Source of the DNA: Halomonas sp. GD1P12
GTDB taxonomy: Bacteria > Pseudomonadota > Gammaproteobacteria > Pseudomonadales > Halomonadaceae
Direction of reading: 5' to 3'
DNA length: 64,000 bases
Assembly: GCF_025725645.1 (NCBI RefSeq)
Contig: NZ_CP107007.1
Span: 744,001 to 808,000, forward strand
Shown here: positions 35,196 through 44,294 of the stretch, piece after piece
How positions within the stretch are numbered: position 1 is the first letter of the stretch
Layout of the letters: each line of letters starts with the position of its first letter
Notes under the pieces: generated by a model
Seen by the model: only the letters and a program-made list of their open reading frames with translations
Told to the model about the DNA's origin: nothing
Databases searched by the model: none
Program-made: the position numbers and the translations under genes

Positions 35196-35617
35196 CTCTA
35201 TGAGTCGTTGAATATTCGTTTATTATCTGCGCGTCCGTACCCTGTGCGCGGCTTAAAGATGGTATGGCTATAAAGCCGGATGACCCCGCGCCGATACATA
35301 GCTGTAACCCAAATTAATTCAGGCTCATGATGTCCCAAAAGACGGTTGGAATGGACAAGCGTTAAGAGGACCGGGCCTTGTCGGGTGGAGGGGACAAAAG
35401 AGCATTCTGGAGCAGGTAAATCGGCCTCGGCAGGCATCTTTTTTGGAGGCGGGAGCGCGGGTTGCCTGTTCGCTCTTGTTTATGAATTCCGGGTTCTGAA
35501 AAGCGCGGCGAATCGTCGCGTTATGGTCGACTATCTTGCGGTCAATGGGTGCCTATAGTGGATGGATGGTATGGATGAATATAGCGCGGTATGGCGTTTA
35601 AAACGGGAACCCCCTGA

Positions 35618-36760
35618 ATGCTGAGTAACCTTCAAAAAATCTGGTCGCCGGGTGTGGCGGACAACCCCGTGCGACTGCGTCGACAAATCGAGCTGTGTAA
35701 CCAGCTGGGTCTGTTTGCGTTCTTCATGTGCACCTGTTACCAGACCTTCTTCATACTTTCCGATTTCGACCTCTATAGCACTTATTTCACCATCAATATG
35801 CTGTTCATGGGCGGCTATGCCTCGATTTTATGGATCAATCATCGGCGCTGGTACATGACGGCGTGCCTCGTTTTCACGGCGCTGGTCATGGTGCAACTGT
35901 TCATTAGCGCGTTCTATTTGAGTGTCGATGCCGGAGTGCCTCTTTTCTATATCACGCTGGCTGGGACACTGTCGTTTCTGTTTCCCCGTAAGCAGTGGTA
36001 CCTCTCGATGAGTTTAACGCTGCTCAGCGTGGCGCTTTTCGTCGCGGCGAACGTTTTGTTTCCTTCCGGTACCGCCTATACGCCGGTGCCACTGCCCTGG
36101 GCCAATCTGCTGCACGGTTTTAGCGTCGTGGGCGTGTTGCTGGTGCTGGGTACGCTGCTTTTCCACTACCGCCATCAGTTCGAGATCACCGAAAGCGAGC
36201 TTTTGATCAACAACCACGCGCTCGAAACGCTCAGCAATACCGACCCGTTGACGGGGCTTGCGAATCGACGGGTGCTCGATGACACCTTAAGGCGCGAATG
36301 GCTGCGGTTGACCCGCCACCCAGGGGCGCTTTCGGTCATCATGTGCGACGTGGATCATTTCAAACATTACAACGATCGCTTTGGTCACGATGGGGGGGAT
36401 CGGTGTCTGCAGCGAGTCGCGCTGGTGCTTCAGGCCGAGCTTAGCCGGCCTGCGGATCTCATCGTGCGCTACGGCGGAGAGGAGTTTGCGCTGGTACTTC
36501 CGGAAACCGATGAACGAGGCGCGCGCCACGTGGCACATAGACTGTGCGAGGCGGTTCGACGCCTTGAAATACCCAATCCCGGCGCGGGTGACGGCTTTGT
36601 CACCGTCAGCGTCGGCGTATCGAGTATCCATGCGCTGAACTGTAACGGCCTGAATGCGGAAGAGGGTGAAAGCCTGCTCAAGTGCGCAGACCAGGCGCTT
36701 TACCAGGCCAAGAGTCTCGGTCGCGACCGGGCCGTTTTTTTGACGTACGCGGCAGGATAG
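35618..36760 (+). CDS. Membrane diguanylate cyclase, tandem copy 1
   Basis: A 380-residue protein: an N-terminal membrane sensor of about six helices (30-185), then a GGDEF domain with the active site GGEEF at 286-290 and the inhibitory-site RxxD (RPAD, 277-280) at the normal five-residue distance. It should make cyclic di-GMP from two GTP and be feedback-inhibited. The sensor ends with the PVPLPW element shared by all three copies. Next copy begins 22 bases later. Confidence 0.9.
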   Translation: MLSNLQKIWSPGVADNPVRLRRQIELCNQLGLFAFFMCTCYQTFFILSDFDLYSTYFTINMLFMGGYASILWINHRRWYMTACLVFTALVMVQLFISAFYLSVDAGVPLFYITLAGTLSFLFPRKQWYLSMSLTLLSVALFVAANVLFPSGTAYTPVPLPWANLLHGFSVVGVLLVLGTLLFHYRHQFEITESELLINNHALETLSNTDPLTGLANRRVLDDTLRREWLRLTRHPGALSVIMCDVDHFKHYNDRFGHDGGDRCLQRVALVLQAELSRPADLIVRYGGEEFALVLPETDERGARHVAHRLCEAVRRLEIPNPGAGDGFVTVSVGVSSIHALNCNGLNAEEGESLLKCADQALYQAKSLGRDRAVFLTYAAG

Positions 36761-36782
36761 CGGCGCTTTGGGAGTACGAAGA

Positions 36783-37925
36783 ATGCTCGATCAATGGATG
36801 AAGCTAAGCGCCGTCGATATGAGGGAGCTGCCCGCCAAGCGTCAGCGTCAGGTTCTGGTGTGTGATCAGTTGGGTATTTTTGCGTTTTTTACGCCTCTTC
36901 CTTACCAGCTTTTCTATATCTTTTACGATCTCGCTTACTTTAGCGAAATATTCATTATCAATCTGATGTTCATGTCCTGTTACGCGACGGTGCTACTGCT
37001 CAACCGGCGCGGCGAGTACGGGGCGGCGCGCAATTTGCTCATGTTGTGTGTGAGCACCCACATGTTCGTTTCATCGCTCATGGCGGGTTCTGGCGTAGGC
37101 GTTAATCTTTTCTATTTCACCCAGGCCGCCGTGCTGGTCTTTTTGTTTCCTGGGCTTTGCTGGCTGGGGTTGGTCGCCTGGCAGCTCGTATGCGGTGCGC
37201 TCTATCTCGGCACTCAGCTATTGTTGACGTCAGAAGTCGCGATTACGCCGGTGCCCCATCCCTGGGTGGATCTCATGTACGTGTGCAGCGCCTCCGGCGC
37301 GCTGCTGCTGATGGTAGCCTTACTCAATCTTTTTCGACACCAAATCGAGAACACCGAGAAGGAGCTGTTGACGACCAGCCAGATGCTCCAGGTCCGCTCG
37401 AGCACCGATCCGCTAACCGGACTCGCCAATCGGCGCGCGCTGGACGAGGTCCTGCGCGCCGAGTGGCTGCGGCTTGCGCGTCATCCGGGCACGCTCTCGG
37501 TCATCATGTGCGATGTCGATCACTTCAAGGGCTATAACGACTATTTTGGTCACGATGGGGGCGACGAGTGCCTACGTCAAATTGCCTGGGCGATCAAGGA
37601 GGTGCTCGAGCGGCCTTCGGATTTGGCGGTGCGCTATGGTGGCGAGGAGTTCGCGGTCGTGCTGCCCGCGACCGACGAGCAGGGCGCTCGACACGTGGGG
37701 GAAAAAATCAACGAAGCGGTGCGGCGTTTGGCCATCCCCAATCCCCATATAAAAGGCGGTATCGTGACTGTCAGTGTCGGTGTCTCGAGTTCCACTTGCT
37801 TTACCAGCACGCATTTCGAGCAAAGTGTCGAGCGCCTGCTCAAGTGCGCCGACCAGGCGCTCTATCTGGCCAAGAAAAACGGACGCGATCAAACGGTCTG
37901 TATGGGCTGCTACTCGCTCACTTGA
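36783..37925 (+). CDS. Membrane diguanylate cyclase, tandem copy 2
   Basis: A 380-residue paralogue with the same sensor plan (PVPHPWVDLMY element) and GGDEF domain; active site RYGGEEF and inhibitory RPSD are both intact. The ATG at 36783 follows GGGAG; a TTG five codons upstream is less likely. The sensor helices differ clearly from copy 1, while the catalytic half is strongly conserved, suggesting different signals feeding the same output. Confidence 0.9.
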   Translation: MLDQWMKLSAVDMRELPAKRQRQVLVCDQLGIFAFFTPLPYQLFYIFYDLAYFSEIFIINLMFMSCYATVLLLNRRGEYGAARNLLMLCVSTHMFVSSLMAGSGVGVNLFYFTQAAVLVFLFPGLCWLGLVAWQLVCGALYLGTQLLLTSEVAITPVPHPWVDLMYVCSASGALLLMVALLNLFRHQIENTEKELLTTSQMLQVRSSTDPLTGLANRRALDEVLRAEWLRLARHPGTLSVIMCDVDHFKGYNDYFGHDGGDECLRQIAWAIKEVLERPSDLAVRYGGEEFAVVLPATDEQGARHVGEKINEAVRRLAIPNPHIKGGIVTVSVGVSSSTCFTSTHFEQSVERLLKCADQALYLAKKNGRDQTVCMGCYSLT

Positions 37926-37985
37926 AACGTCTCGCCACGCGTCTTTTTGCGCTGAATTCCAAGCTTCTCTTTTAGGGCGCCTACA

Positions 37986-39143
37986 ATGTTAAAGAGAGTC
38001 AAATGGGTTTGGGCGGCAGGCGTGGCCGGTAATACCATGCAGCGACGTCGCCAAATCGAACTGGCCAACCAGATAGGGCTATTCGGCGCGGTAGCAACGG
38101 CTCCTTATCAGCTGTTCTACTATTTGTACGACTTCGCCTATTTCAACAGCGTGTTTACTGCCAATATCGTTTTTACTCTAGGGTATTTGTCAGTGCTCGT
38201 GCTCAATGGGATGCGGCGCTACGGGCTGGCGCAGCGAACGCTGTTGATCAACGTCAATATCCAGATGTTCGTCGTGACCGCGCTGATCGGTGCCGATGCC
38301 GGGGTGCATCTTTTTTACTTCACCATTGCCGCGGTACTGGTGTTCATGAAGCAGCGCGGGCGACGACGATATATCGCTCACATGGCGCTTCTGGGTACGC
38401 TCTATATGACGTCCCACTTTCTGTTTACGCCGTCCAGAGCGCTATCGCCGGTTCCCGCCCCTTGGGTGAACGTCATGTACGTGGGCAGCGGCATTGGGGT
38501 GCTGACGTTATTGGGTATTTTTCTGTGTCTCTTTCGCCAGCAGATCGATCATGCCGAGCGCGAGTTGATGCTATTGAGTCGCCATTTCAAAACGCTGAGC
38601 GATACCGACCCGCTAACCGGGCTTGCCAACCGGCGGGTGCTGGACGAGGCGTTGGAGCGCGAGTGGTCGCGGCTTTCACGACATTCCGGAGCGCTCTCGA
38701 TCATCATGTGTGATATCGACCACTTCAAGCGCTTCAACGACCGCTACGGTCACGACGCGGGCGATGAATGTCTCAAGCGCGTCACCGCCGCCTTGAAGGA
38801 AGGGCTTTCAAGGCCCTCGGATCTGATCGCGCGCTATGGCGGTGAGGAGTTCGTCATCGTGCTGCCGAATACTGCCGCTCAGGGGGCGCGCCATATCGCG
38901 GATCGGCTGTGCCAGGCGGTCGAAGCGCTTGAAATACCCAACGAAGACTCAAGCACGAGCGCCTGGGTGACACTGAGCGCCGGAGTATCGAGCACCGAAG
39001 CCGCCGTAACGATGCGCGCAACCGGCGGTGGTGTGCTGTTAAAGGGCGCCGACCAGGCGCTTTATCAGGCCAAGACAAGCGGACGCAATCGGGCCGTTTA
39101 CTTACCATGTCCGACCAACGCTCTCGAACCGAGCGGCGCTTGA
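37986..39143 (+). CDS. Membrane diguanylate cyclase, tandem copy 3
   Basis: A 385-residue paralogue, 60 bases behind copy 2. The sensor has the same six-helix plan and PVPAPWVNVMY element; the GGDEF domain has RYGGEEF and RPSD intact. A proline- and serine-containing C-terminal tail is slightly longer than in the others. A hairpin terminator follows at 39161, so this is the end of the cyclase cluster. Confidence 0.9.
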   Translation: MLKRVKWVWAAGVAGNTMQRRRQIELANQIGLFGAVATAPYQLFYYLYDFAYFNSVFTANIVFTLGYLSVLVLNGMRRYGLAQRTLLINVNIQMFVVTALIGADAGVHLFYFTIAAVLVFMKQRGRRRYIAHMALLGTLYMTSHFLFTPSRALSPVPAPWVNVMYVGSGIGVLTLLGIFLCLFRQQIDHAERELMLLSRHFKTLSDTDPLTGLANRRVLDEALEREWSRLSRHSGALSIIMCDIDHFKRFNDRYGHDAGDECLKRVTAALKEGLSRPSDLIARYGGEEFVIVLPNTAAQGARHIADRLCQAVEALEIPNEDSSTSAWVTLSAGVSSTEAAVTMRATGGGVLLKGADQALYQAKTSGRNRAVYLPCPTNALEPSGA

Positions 39144-39160
39144 ACACGGCGCGCCAAAGA

Positions 39161-39192
39161 AACGGCGAGCGCTTTCGACGCTCGCCGTTTTT
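39161..39192 (+). terminator. Terminator of the diguanylate cyclase cluster
   Basis: AACGGCGAGCG (39161-39171) pairs with the CGCTCGCCGTT segment starting at 39079+100, that is 39179-39189, around a 7-base loop, and runs into five T. Strong GC-rich stem with T-run: a rho-independent terminator on the plus strand. Confidence 0.85.
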
Positions 39193-39206
39193 ATGAGAAG
39201 CGCTTT

Positions 39207-39521
39207 CTACGCCCCTGAGTGAAGCGTCAGTGGTGTCTTGTGGGACTCCTGGTCGGCGTCGAGGCCGATCATTTCATCGTAGGGCACCTGCTGGACGAGA
39301 TAGAGCGGCACGTTTTCCAGCCCGCCCACGTCGCTCAAGCGTTTGCGCGCGTCGGTCAGCGACTGCGGACGTATGGGCTTGCCGTGGTGGTCGACCAGTA
39401 CATGCTCTTCGTCATCGTCGGTCATGGCGCGAAAGACGAACACATCGCCTTCGTGAGACTCGATGTGCAGTTCCTTGATACTCGACTGACCGGCAAGTTT
39501 TACGAACTCGTCGAACGTCAT
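39207..39521 (-). CDS. DUF6482-like small protein
   Basis: A 104-residue acidic soluble protein starting MTFDEFVKLAGQSS, with HGKPIRPQSLTDARKRL in the middle. I believe it belongs to DUF6482, a family of halophile and pseudomonad proteins without a known role. It follows the TUDOR-like gene on the same strand after 14 bases, so the two are probably one operon. Confidence 0.6.
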   Translation of the reverse strand: MTFDEFVKLAGQSSIKELHIESHEGDVFVFRAMTDDDEEHVLVDHHGKPIRPQSLTDARKRLSDVGGLENVPLYLVQQVPYDEMIGLDADQESHKTPLTLHSGA

Positions 39522-39535
39522 GGTGGCCTCCTTGG

Positions 39536-39751
39536 CTACGCTTTCTTGATTTCAGTGTGCAGTTTGAGAACGCGACTGCCGTCCTCCTGTTTGATCAGAT
39601 AGGCGGGGGTTTTTTCACTACCCTTGCGGGTCACCTCGCTGCCCTGAAGTTTGCGCGTCACTTTCTCGCAGTACTTTTTGGTGACCTGACCTTGGGCCCA
39701 GTTGTCACCCCATTTCCATTTCACCCACTCGCGCTGCTTGAAATCCGCCAT
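39536..39751 (-). CDS. Hypervirulence-associated TUDOR-domain protein (DUF2945)
   Basis: A 71-residue basic protein from the ATG at 39751. WVKWKWGDNWAQGQV near the N-terminus and a repeated KVTRKLQGSEVTRKGSEKTP section match the HVA1/TUDOR (DUF2945) family; the typical ending is SRVLKLHTEIKK. Eleven further codons upstream are open but not needed. Function unknown; TUDOR folds often bind nucleic acid or modified peptides. Confidence 0.78.
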   Translation of the reverse strand: MADFKQREWVKWKWGDNWAQGQVTKKYCEKVTRKLQGSEVTRKGSEKTPAYLIKQEDGSRVLKLHTEIKKA

Positions 39752-39915
39752 CAAAGGCATCCTCGAAAATTGTACGTTGTACAATTCTTGTACCTTTTGA
39801 GGATTTTGGCAATGAAGAGTTCAATATGGGGCTCTTGTCAGGCGTACCGAGCCTGGTTGGATCAAGCGAGCGAAGGTGGCATGCAATGTGTTGGTGGTGC
39901 CGCAGATACATAAAA

Positions 39916-39944
39916 CCCTCTTCAGCCGGGGAGGTTGAAGAGGG
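39916..39944 (-). terminator. Terminator of the DJ-1/PfpI gene
   Basis: CCCTCTTCA (39916-39924) and TGAAGAGGG (39936-39944) pair perfectly around an 11-base loop. On the minus strand the stem is followed by TTTTA. It lies about 100 bases downstream of the leftward DJ-1/PfpI gene. Confidence 0.8.
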
Positions 39945-40047
39945 CCAATGTGCGTGGATCGATGCATTATCGGGGCGTCAGGCGCATCATTTTCAGCGTG
40001 AGGGGTTTCAGCGCGAAGGGAGCAGCGCAAGGTTCCAGGCGTTGGAT

Positions 40048-40728
40048 TTAGCGCTTGAGCCTCTTCAATAGCGCCTCGGCAGTCGCCTCGGAGGAGCCGG
40101 GGTTCTGGCCGGTGATCAAAAGACCGTCCTCCACCACGTAGGCGCTCCAGTCATCGCCCTTCGAGTACTCGCCGCCTTGCTCCTTGAGCATGTCCTCGAC
40201 CAGAAACGGCACCACTTTGGTAAGCCCTACGGCTTCTTCTTCGCTATTGCTAAAGCCTGTCACCTTGCGCCCGGCGACCAGCGGTTTGCCATCGCTTTTG
40301 CGCACGTGGCGAAGCACGCCGGGGGCGTGGCACACCGCAGCAACCGGCTTGTCGGCGGCCAGGGCGTCTTCGATCAGGCGGGCCGAGGTGGCGCTTTCGG
40401 CCAAATCCCACAACGGGCCGTGGCCACCGGGATAGAAGATCGCATCGAAATCACTGACATCGATATCGTCGAGCGTTTGGGTGTGAGCCAGCGCGTGCTG
40501 CGCGTCAAGATCCTGCTTGAAACGGTTGGTGGCGTCGGTTTGGGCGTCCGGCGCGTCGCTCGATGGGTCCAGCGGCGGCTGGCCGCCGGCAGGGGAGGCC
40601 AGAGTCAGCTTGGCGCCCGCATCCAGAAAGGTGTAGTAGGGCGCGGCCAGCTCTTCGAGCCAGAAGCCGGTCTTGTTGCCGGTGTCGCCGAGCTTATCGT
40701 GAGAGGTCACGACCATCAGAATGTTCAT
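40048..40728 (-). CDS. DJ-1/PfpI-family protein (Hsp31-like glyoxalase or chaperone)
   Basis: A 226-residue protein with the nucleophile elbow AVCHAPG (Cys) and the upstream acid in FYPGGHGPLWDL, typical of Hsp31-type DJ-1 proteins. Members convert methylglyoxal to lactate or protect proteins under stress. It starts MNILMVVTSH. A gene for lactate dehydrogenase lies 3.5 kb away but is not in the same unit. Confidence 0.88.
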   Translation of the reverse strand: MNILMVVTSHDKLGDTGNKTGFWLEELAAPYYTFLDAGAKLTLASPAGGQPPLDPSSDAPDAQTDATNRFKQDLDAQHALAHTQTLDDIDVSDFDAIFYPGGHGPLWDLAESATSARLIEDALAADKPVAAVCHAPGVLRHVRKSDGKPLVAGRKVTGFSNSEEEAVGLTKVVPFLVEDMLKEQGGEYSKGDDWSAYVVEDGLLITGQNPGSSEATAEALLKRLKR

Positions 40729-40831
40729 CGCTGACTCCTTGTGTGGTCAAACATGTACAGGAAAAGACTCACTTGAGCGTAGGTAACTCGGCCCGCTGTT
40801 GCCAACGGGCCGGGGCGGTTCGCACTGGGGG

Positions 40832-41128
40832 TTAGCCCTCTGGCAGCCCGTCGAGCAGCAGTACGCGGTAGTCGGCGCCTAGAAAGCGGTGCTTTCGAGC
40901 CGCCTGGTAAGCGGGGCTGTGGTACCAGGCGCGGGCGGCGTCCATGTCGGGGAAGCGCAGAATCACGCCGCCTTCCATGGCGCTGCCTTCCAGCACCTCG
41001 AAGTCGCCGTAGAACGCCAGCGGCTCAGGGTCATGACCTTCGCGAGCGGCCCTGGCCTTTTCACCGTAGGTTTTGAACTCCTGCTCGTCGTGGGTGCGTT
41101 CTTTAATTAGTACAACGTAGGCGGACAT
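40832..41128 (-). CDS. DUF1330 family protein
   Basis: A 98-residue protein of the ferredoxin-like alpha/beta-barrel type. The motif RFPDMDAARAWYHSPAYQ is the DUF1330 signature. No catalytic role is known. It begins MSAYVVLIKERTHD. It is a separate small unit upstream of the DJ-1/PfpI gene on the same strand. Confidence 0.88.
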   Translation of the reverse strand: MSAYVVLIKERTHDEQEFKTYGEKARAAREGHDPEPLAFYGDFEVLEGSAMEGGVILRFPDMDAARAWYHSPAYQAARKHRFLGADYRVLLLDGLPEG

Positions 41129-41298
41129 GCATTTACTCCTGTCATGAGCCGGATGGCGAGGTCTTCGGGCATCCGGCCTGGGGCCGTCAATAACCCTGAA
41201 TTCTGGCCCGAGATCGATAGGGCGTCCACCGCCGCGTGTTGGTGCCCGTCGCCGCCATGATAAAATGGCGCTCCTTTTTTCGCTTTTGAGCCTCTTGT

Positions 41299-42081
41299 AT
41301 GCATGTGGATCTTTACCAGGTCGATGCCTTTGCCGACCGGCCGTTTGAAGGCAACCCCGCCGCCGTTTGCCCGCTCGACGCGTGGCTGGATGACACCCTG
41401 CTACAGGCCATCGCGGCGGAAAACAATCTATCGGAAACCGCGTTTTTCGTACCTGAGGGGGCGGGGTACCGGCTGCGCTGGTTTACGCCCACGGTCGAAG
41501 TGGATCTTTGCGGTCACGCCACGCTGGCCGCCGCCTGGGTAATCTTTAACGCGCTGGGCGTGAATACCGAGACGCTTGCGTTTCAAACGCGAAGCGGTGA
41601 GCTGTTGGTCGCCCGCGACGGTGAGGCGTTGGCCATGACGTTTCCCGCCAAACCGCCCGCATCACTTGCATTGAAAGACGAGGTCGCCGCTGCCCTGGGG
41701 CTTTCCCAAGTCGACGAGGTGCTGATCGCCGACGATATCATCGCGGTGGTGGAAAACGCCCAGGTCGTCGCCACGATCACGCCGGACATGGCAAAACTCA
41801 GGGCGCTACCGGGAAGGGGCGTCGCCGTGACCGCGCCTGGTCAGGAGGAAGACTTCGTTTCGCGCTGGTTCGGCCCGAAGGTCGGCGTTGAAGAGGACCC
41901 GGTCACCGGCTCGGCGCATACCTCGCTTGCGCCCTACTGGGCCAAGCGGCTGGGTAAGCACTCACTTACGGCGCGTCAGGGCGGCGCACGTCAGGGTACG
42001 CTTCGGGTTCACCTGAAGGATGAGTACGTCGTGATTCAGGGGCGGGTCGCGCCGTACCTGACAGGTACGATCACGCTTTAA
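41299..42081 (+). CDS. PhzF-family isomerase-like protein
   Basis: A 260-residue protein with the PhzF start DLYQVDAFADRPFEGNPAAVCPL, the catalytic glutamate region NLSETAF near 48 and GHATLAAAW near 72, and the late EDPVTGSAH signature. PhzF itself isomerises a phenazine precursor; most relatives have unknown substrates and no phenazine genes are nearby. Ends four bases into the convergent cupin gene. Confidence 0.9.
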   Translation: MHVDLYQVDAFADRPFEGNPAAVCPLDAWLDDTLLQAIAAENNLSETAFFVPEGAGYRLRWFTPTVEVDLCGHATLAAAWVIFNALGVNTETLAFQTRSGELLVARDGEALAMTFPAKPPASLALKDEVAAALGLSQVDEVLIADDIIAVVENAQVVATITPDMAKLRALPGRGVAVTAPGQEEDFVSRWFGPKVGVEEDPVTGSAHTSLAPYWAKRLGKHSLTARQGGARQGTLRVHLKDEYVVIQGRVAPYLTGTITL

Positions 42082-42593
42082 CGCGCTTGCCAGAACGTCA
42101 TGGCGTCGCCATCGACCGGGCCCTGGGCAGGCAGAGCAACGGCGGCGGCCCGCGCTTTCAACGCGTCGAAATCCTGCGGATTGCCGCGCTCCAAATCCGG
42201 CGTTTGGCCGGGTGGGTAGGCGCCCACCATGCAGAAATCGCCTTCATCCTGCAGGCAGGCGTGACCGGTGCCCGCCGGCAGCACCAGCACATCGCCCGGG
42301 GTAAGCGTAATGACGGGCCCGTCGGGGCCACCCAGCTGCGCCCGGGCGCGGCCGCGAAACACGCCCAGCGCTTCGTGGGCATCGGCGTGGAAGTGCTGAA
42401 AATCGTAGAGGTGATAGCGCCAGGCGGGCGGCCAGCCGTTTTGCTCGAACAGCGCCTCGAGCGCCTGGGCGCACTGTTCGGCGTCACCGTGCGCGACCAC
42501 GCCACGGTAAATCAGCACCGGCAGCCGTGAGTTGGGAAAGCCGCGTTGAACATCGCCTTCAAGATAAAGCGTTTCGAGCGTGGGTGTGCTCAT
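42078..42593 (-). CDS. Cupin-domain protein (YjlB-like)
   Basis: A 171-residue protein with one cupin barrel: the HFHADAHEALGVFRG motif (metal ligands H, H, E) and the second motif GDVLVLPAGTGH. It resembles the YjlB group. No substrate indicated. Converges with the PhzF gene, overlapping by four bases. Confidence 0.85.
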   Translation of the reverse strand: MSTPTLETLYLEGDVQRGFPNSRLPVLIYRGVVAHGDAEQCAQALEALFEQNGWPPAWRYHLYDFQHFHADAHEALGVFRGRARAQLGGPDGPVITLTPGDVLVLPAGTGHACLQDEGDFCMVGAYPPGQTPDLERGNPQDFDALKARAAAVALPAQGPVDGDAMTFWQAR

Positions 42594-42676
42594 TCTGTGC
42601 TCCTCGTCGCGTTAGGCGCTTTTCTAACTTTAGCAGCAGGGCGCTAACCGTCGAGGAGCCTGAGCTGGCGTTGCGC

Positions 42677-43069
42677 TTATTCGGGCAACTTGGCAATCAC
42701 CTTGATTTCAAACTCGAACCCGGCCAGCCAGTTGACGCCGATCATCGTCCAGTTCGGGTAGGGCTGATTGGGAAACGCCCGGGCCTTGGTGGCCAGAACG
42801 CTCTCGAACTGGGCTTCAGGGTCGGTGTGGAAACTGGTCACATCGACGATATCGTCAAAGCTTGCCCCTGCGGCCTCCAGCACGCCTTGCAGGTTGTCGA
42901 AGGCGAGCTGGATCTGGCGTGCCAAATCAGGCTCCGGGGTGCCGTCTTCACGACTACCGACCTGGCCTGATACAAACAGAAAACCATTGGCGCGCACGGC
43001 CGCGCTATAACCGTTCTGTTCGTAAAGGGCCTGACGTTTATGGGGGAATACGACATCGCGTTGTGCCAT
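42677..43069 (-). CDS. RidA-family protein (reactive imine deaminase)
   Basis: A 130-residue protein of the YjgF/RidA/UK114 family, with SGQVG near 53 and the typical DNLQGVLEAAGASFDDIVDVTSF stretch split by this text limit. Archetypal RidA hydrolyses enamine/imine intermediates made by PLP enzymes; the key arginine region of RidA is not clearly conserved, so it may belong to a related subgroup. GGAGAG precedes the ATG. Confidence 0.85.
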   Translation of the reverse strand: MAQRDVVFPHKRQALYEQNGYSAAVRANGFLFVSGQVGSREDGTPEPDLARQIQLAFDNLQGVLEAAGASFDDIVDVTSFHTDPEAQFESVLATKARAFPNQPYPNWTMIGVNWLAGFEFEIKVIAKLPE

Positions 43070-43207
43070 AGCGGTCTCTCCATTGGTGGTTTACTGCAAA
43101 CAGTGCGCTTGATAACGCTACTTTAAGTCGGCTCAAGGGCGTGATAAACGCGCTATCCTGCCCAGCACTGTTTGCTCTTTCCAAACAATCACAAGGATTG
43201 GGTCGCC

Positions 43208-44161
43208 ATGGACCGTTTCACTGCCATGCAGGCTTTTGCCCGTGTTGTCGAGACCGGAAGCTTCACCCGGGCGGCGCAAACGCTGGGTATCAGCAAGACC
43301 AGCGTCACCCAGCTGGTGCAGCAGTTGGAGGCCAGACTGCGGGTCAAGCTTTTAAACCGCACCACGCGCAAGGTGAATACCACGGAGGACGGCGCGGCCT
43401 ACTATGCGCGTGTCGTTAAGCTTTTGGCGGATATGGACGATGCCGACACCAGCCTATCCAATGCGGCCGTCGCGCCACGCGGGCGGCTTAGAATCGATGT
43501 GCCCAGCCCGTTTGCACGCATGATTTTGATTCCCGCGCTGCCAGACTTTTGGGCGCAGTACCCCGATATTCAGCTCGACATGGGGGTCAGTGACCGTCGG
43601 GTGGATCTGATCGATGAAAGCGTGGATTGCGTCATCCGCGGGTCAGAGCTGACCGACCTTTCGCTAGTGGCCCGTCGCGTGGGGGAGCTTGGTTTGGGCA
43701 TTTACGCAGCCCCGGAATATCTGGAAAAAACCGGTATGCCCTCGCATCCCGCAATGCTTTCTGGTGCACCTCATTATGTTGTCGGCTTCAAATGGCGTGG
43801 TGGGGCGGCCTTTGCCCCCACGCTTTATCGCGGTGCACAAAGTGTCAGTGTCCCGGGGCGCTACCGGCTAATCGTCGACGATGGTAACGCTGCGCTAGCG
43901 GCGGGGTTGGCGGGGCTGGGCGTGGTGTGGTTGCCGGATTACATGGCGCGCGAGCATATCCTTCGCGGTGAGCTCGTTCAGCTATTCGATGACTGGCAAC
44001 TAGCGCCGATGCCGATGTTCGTTGCCTTTCGACCTCATCGTCACGTCAGCGCCAGGCTGCGCGTGTTCATCGAGTGGGTCGCTGCGCTGATGGCCGCGCA
44101 GTCTCCTGGCGTCGATCGATCCCACGAGGTAAAAGGCGCGAGTCGAACGCCGTCCGAGTGA
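43208..44161 (+). CDS. LysR-family regulator
   Basis: A 317-residue LysR protein starting MDRFTAMQAFARVVETGSF, with HTH ISKTSVTQLVQQLE and RLLNRTT-like LLNRTTRKVNTT. The frame is open twelve codons further, but the inner ATG fits the family. It is divergent from the RidA gene, and 133 bases before lldD on the same strand; control of lldD is possible but lldD is usually under GntR-type regulators. Confidence 0.86.
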   Translation: MDRFTAMQAFARVVETGSFTRAAQTLGISKTSVTQLVQQLEARLRVKLLNRTTRKVNTTEDGAAYYARVVKLLADMDDADTSLSNAAVAPRGRLRIDVPSPFARMILIPALPDFWAQYPDIQLDMGVSDRRVDLIDESVDCVIRGSELTDLSLVARRVGELGLGIYAAPEYLEKTGMPSHPAMLSGAPHYVVGFKWRGGAAFAPTLYRGAQSVSVPGRYRLIVDDGNAALAAGLAGLGVVWLPDYMAREHILRGELVQLFDDWQLAPMPMFVAFRPHRHVSARLRVFIEWVAALMAAQSPGVDRSHEVKGASRTPSE

Positions 44162-44294
44162 GCTTTCCATAGACTAAAGTTGGGGGCAGTGGGGCGCTCC
44201 CCGGGCGGGTTTACTTGGTACGCTAGCCGGTAGCGTAAGGCGTTGGAGGTACGGACGCTTCACAGTTTCCCGTCTCGAGAGGTAAGGCGATTCC

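Noticed and set aside
35346..35558. Possible 70-residue plus-strand gene before the cyclases
   Set aside because: No ribosome-binding site or recognisable family, and it lies in a debris region between pseudogene fragments and the first cyclase.
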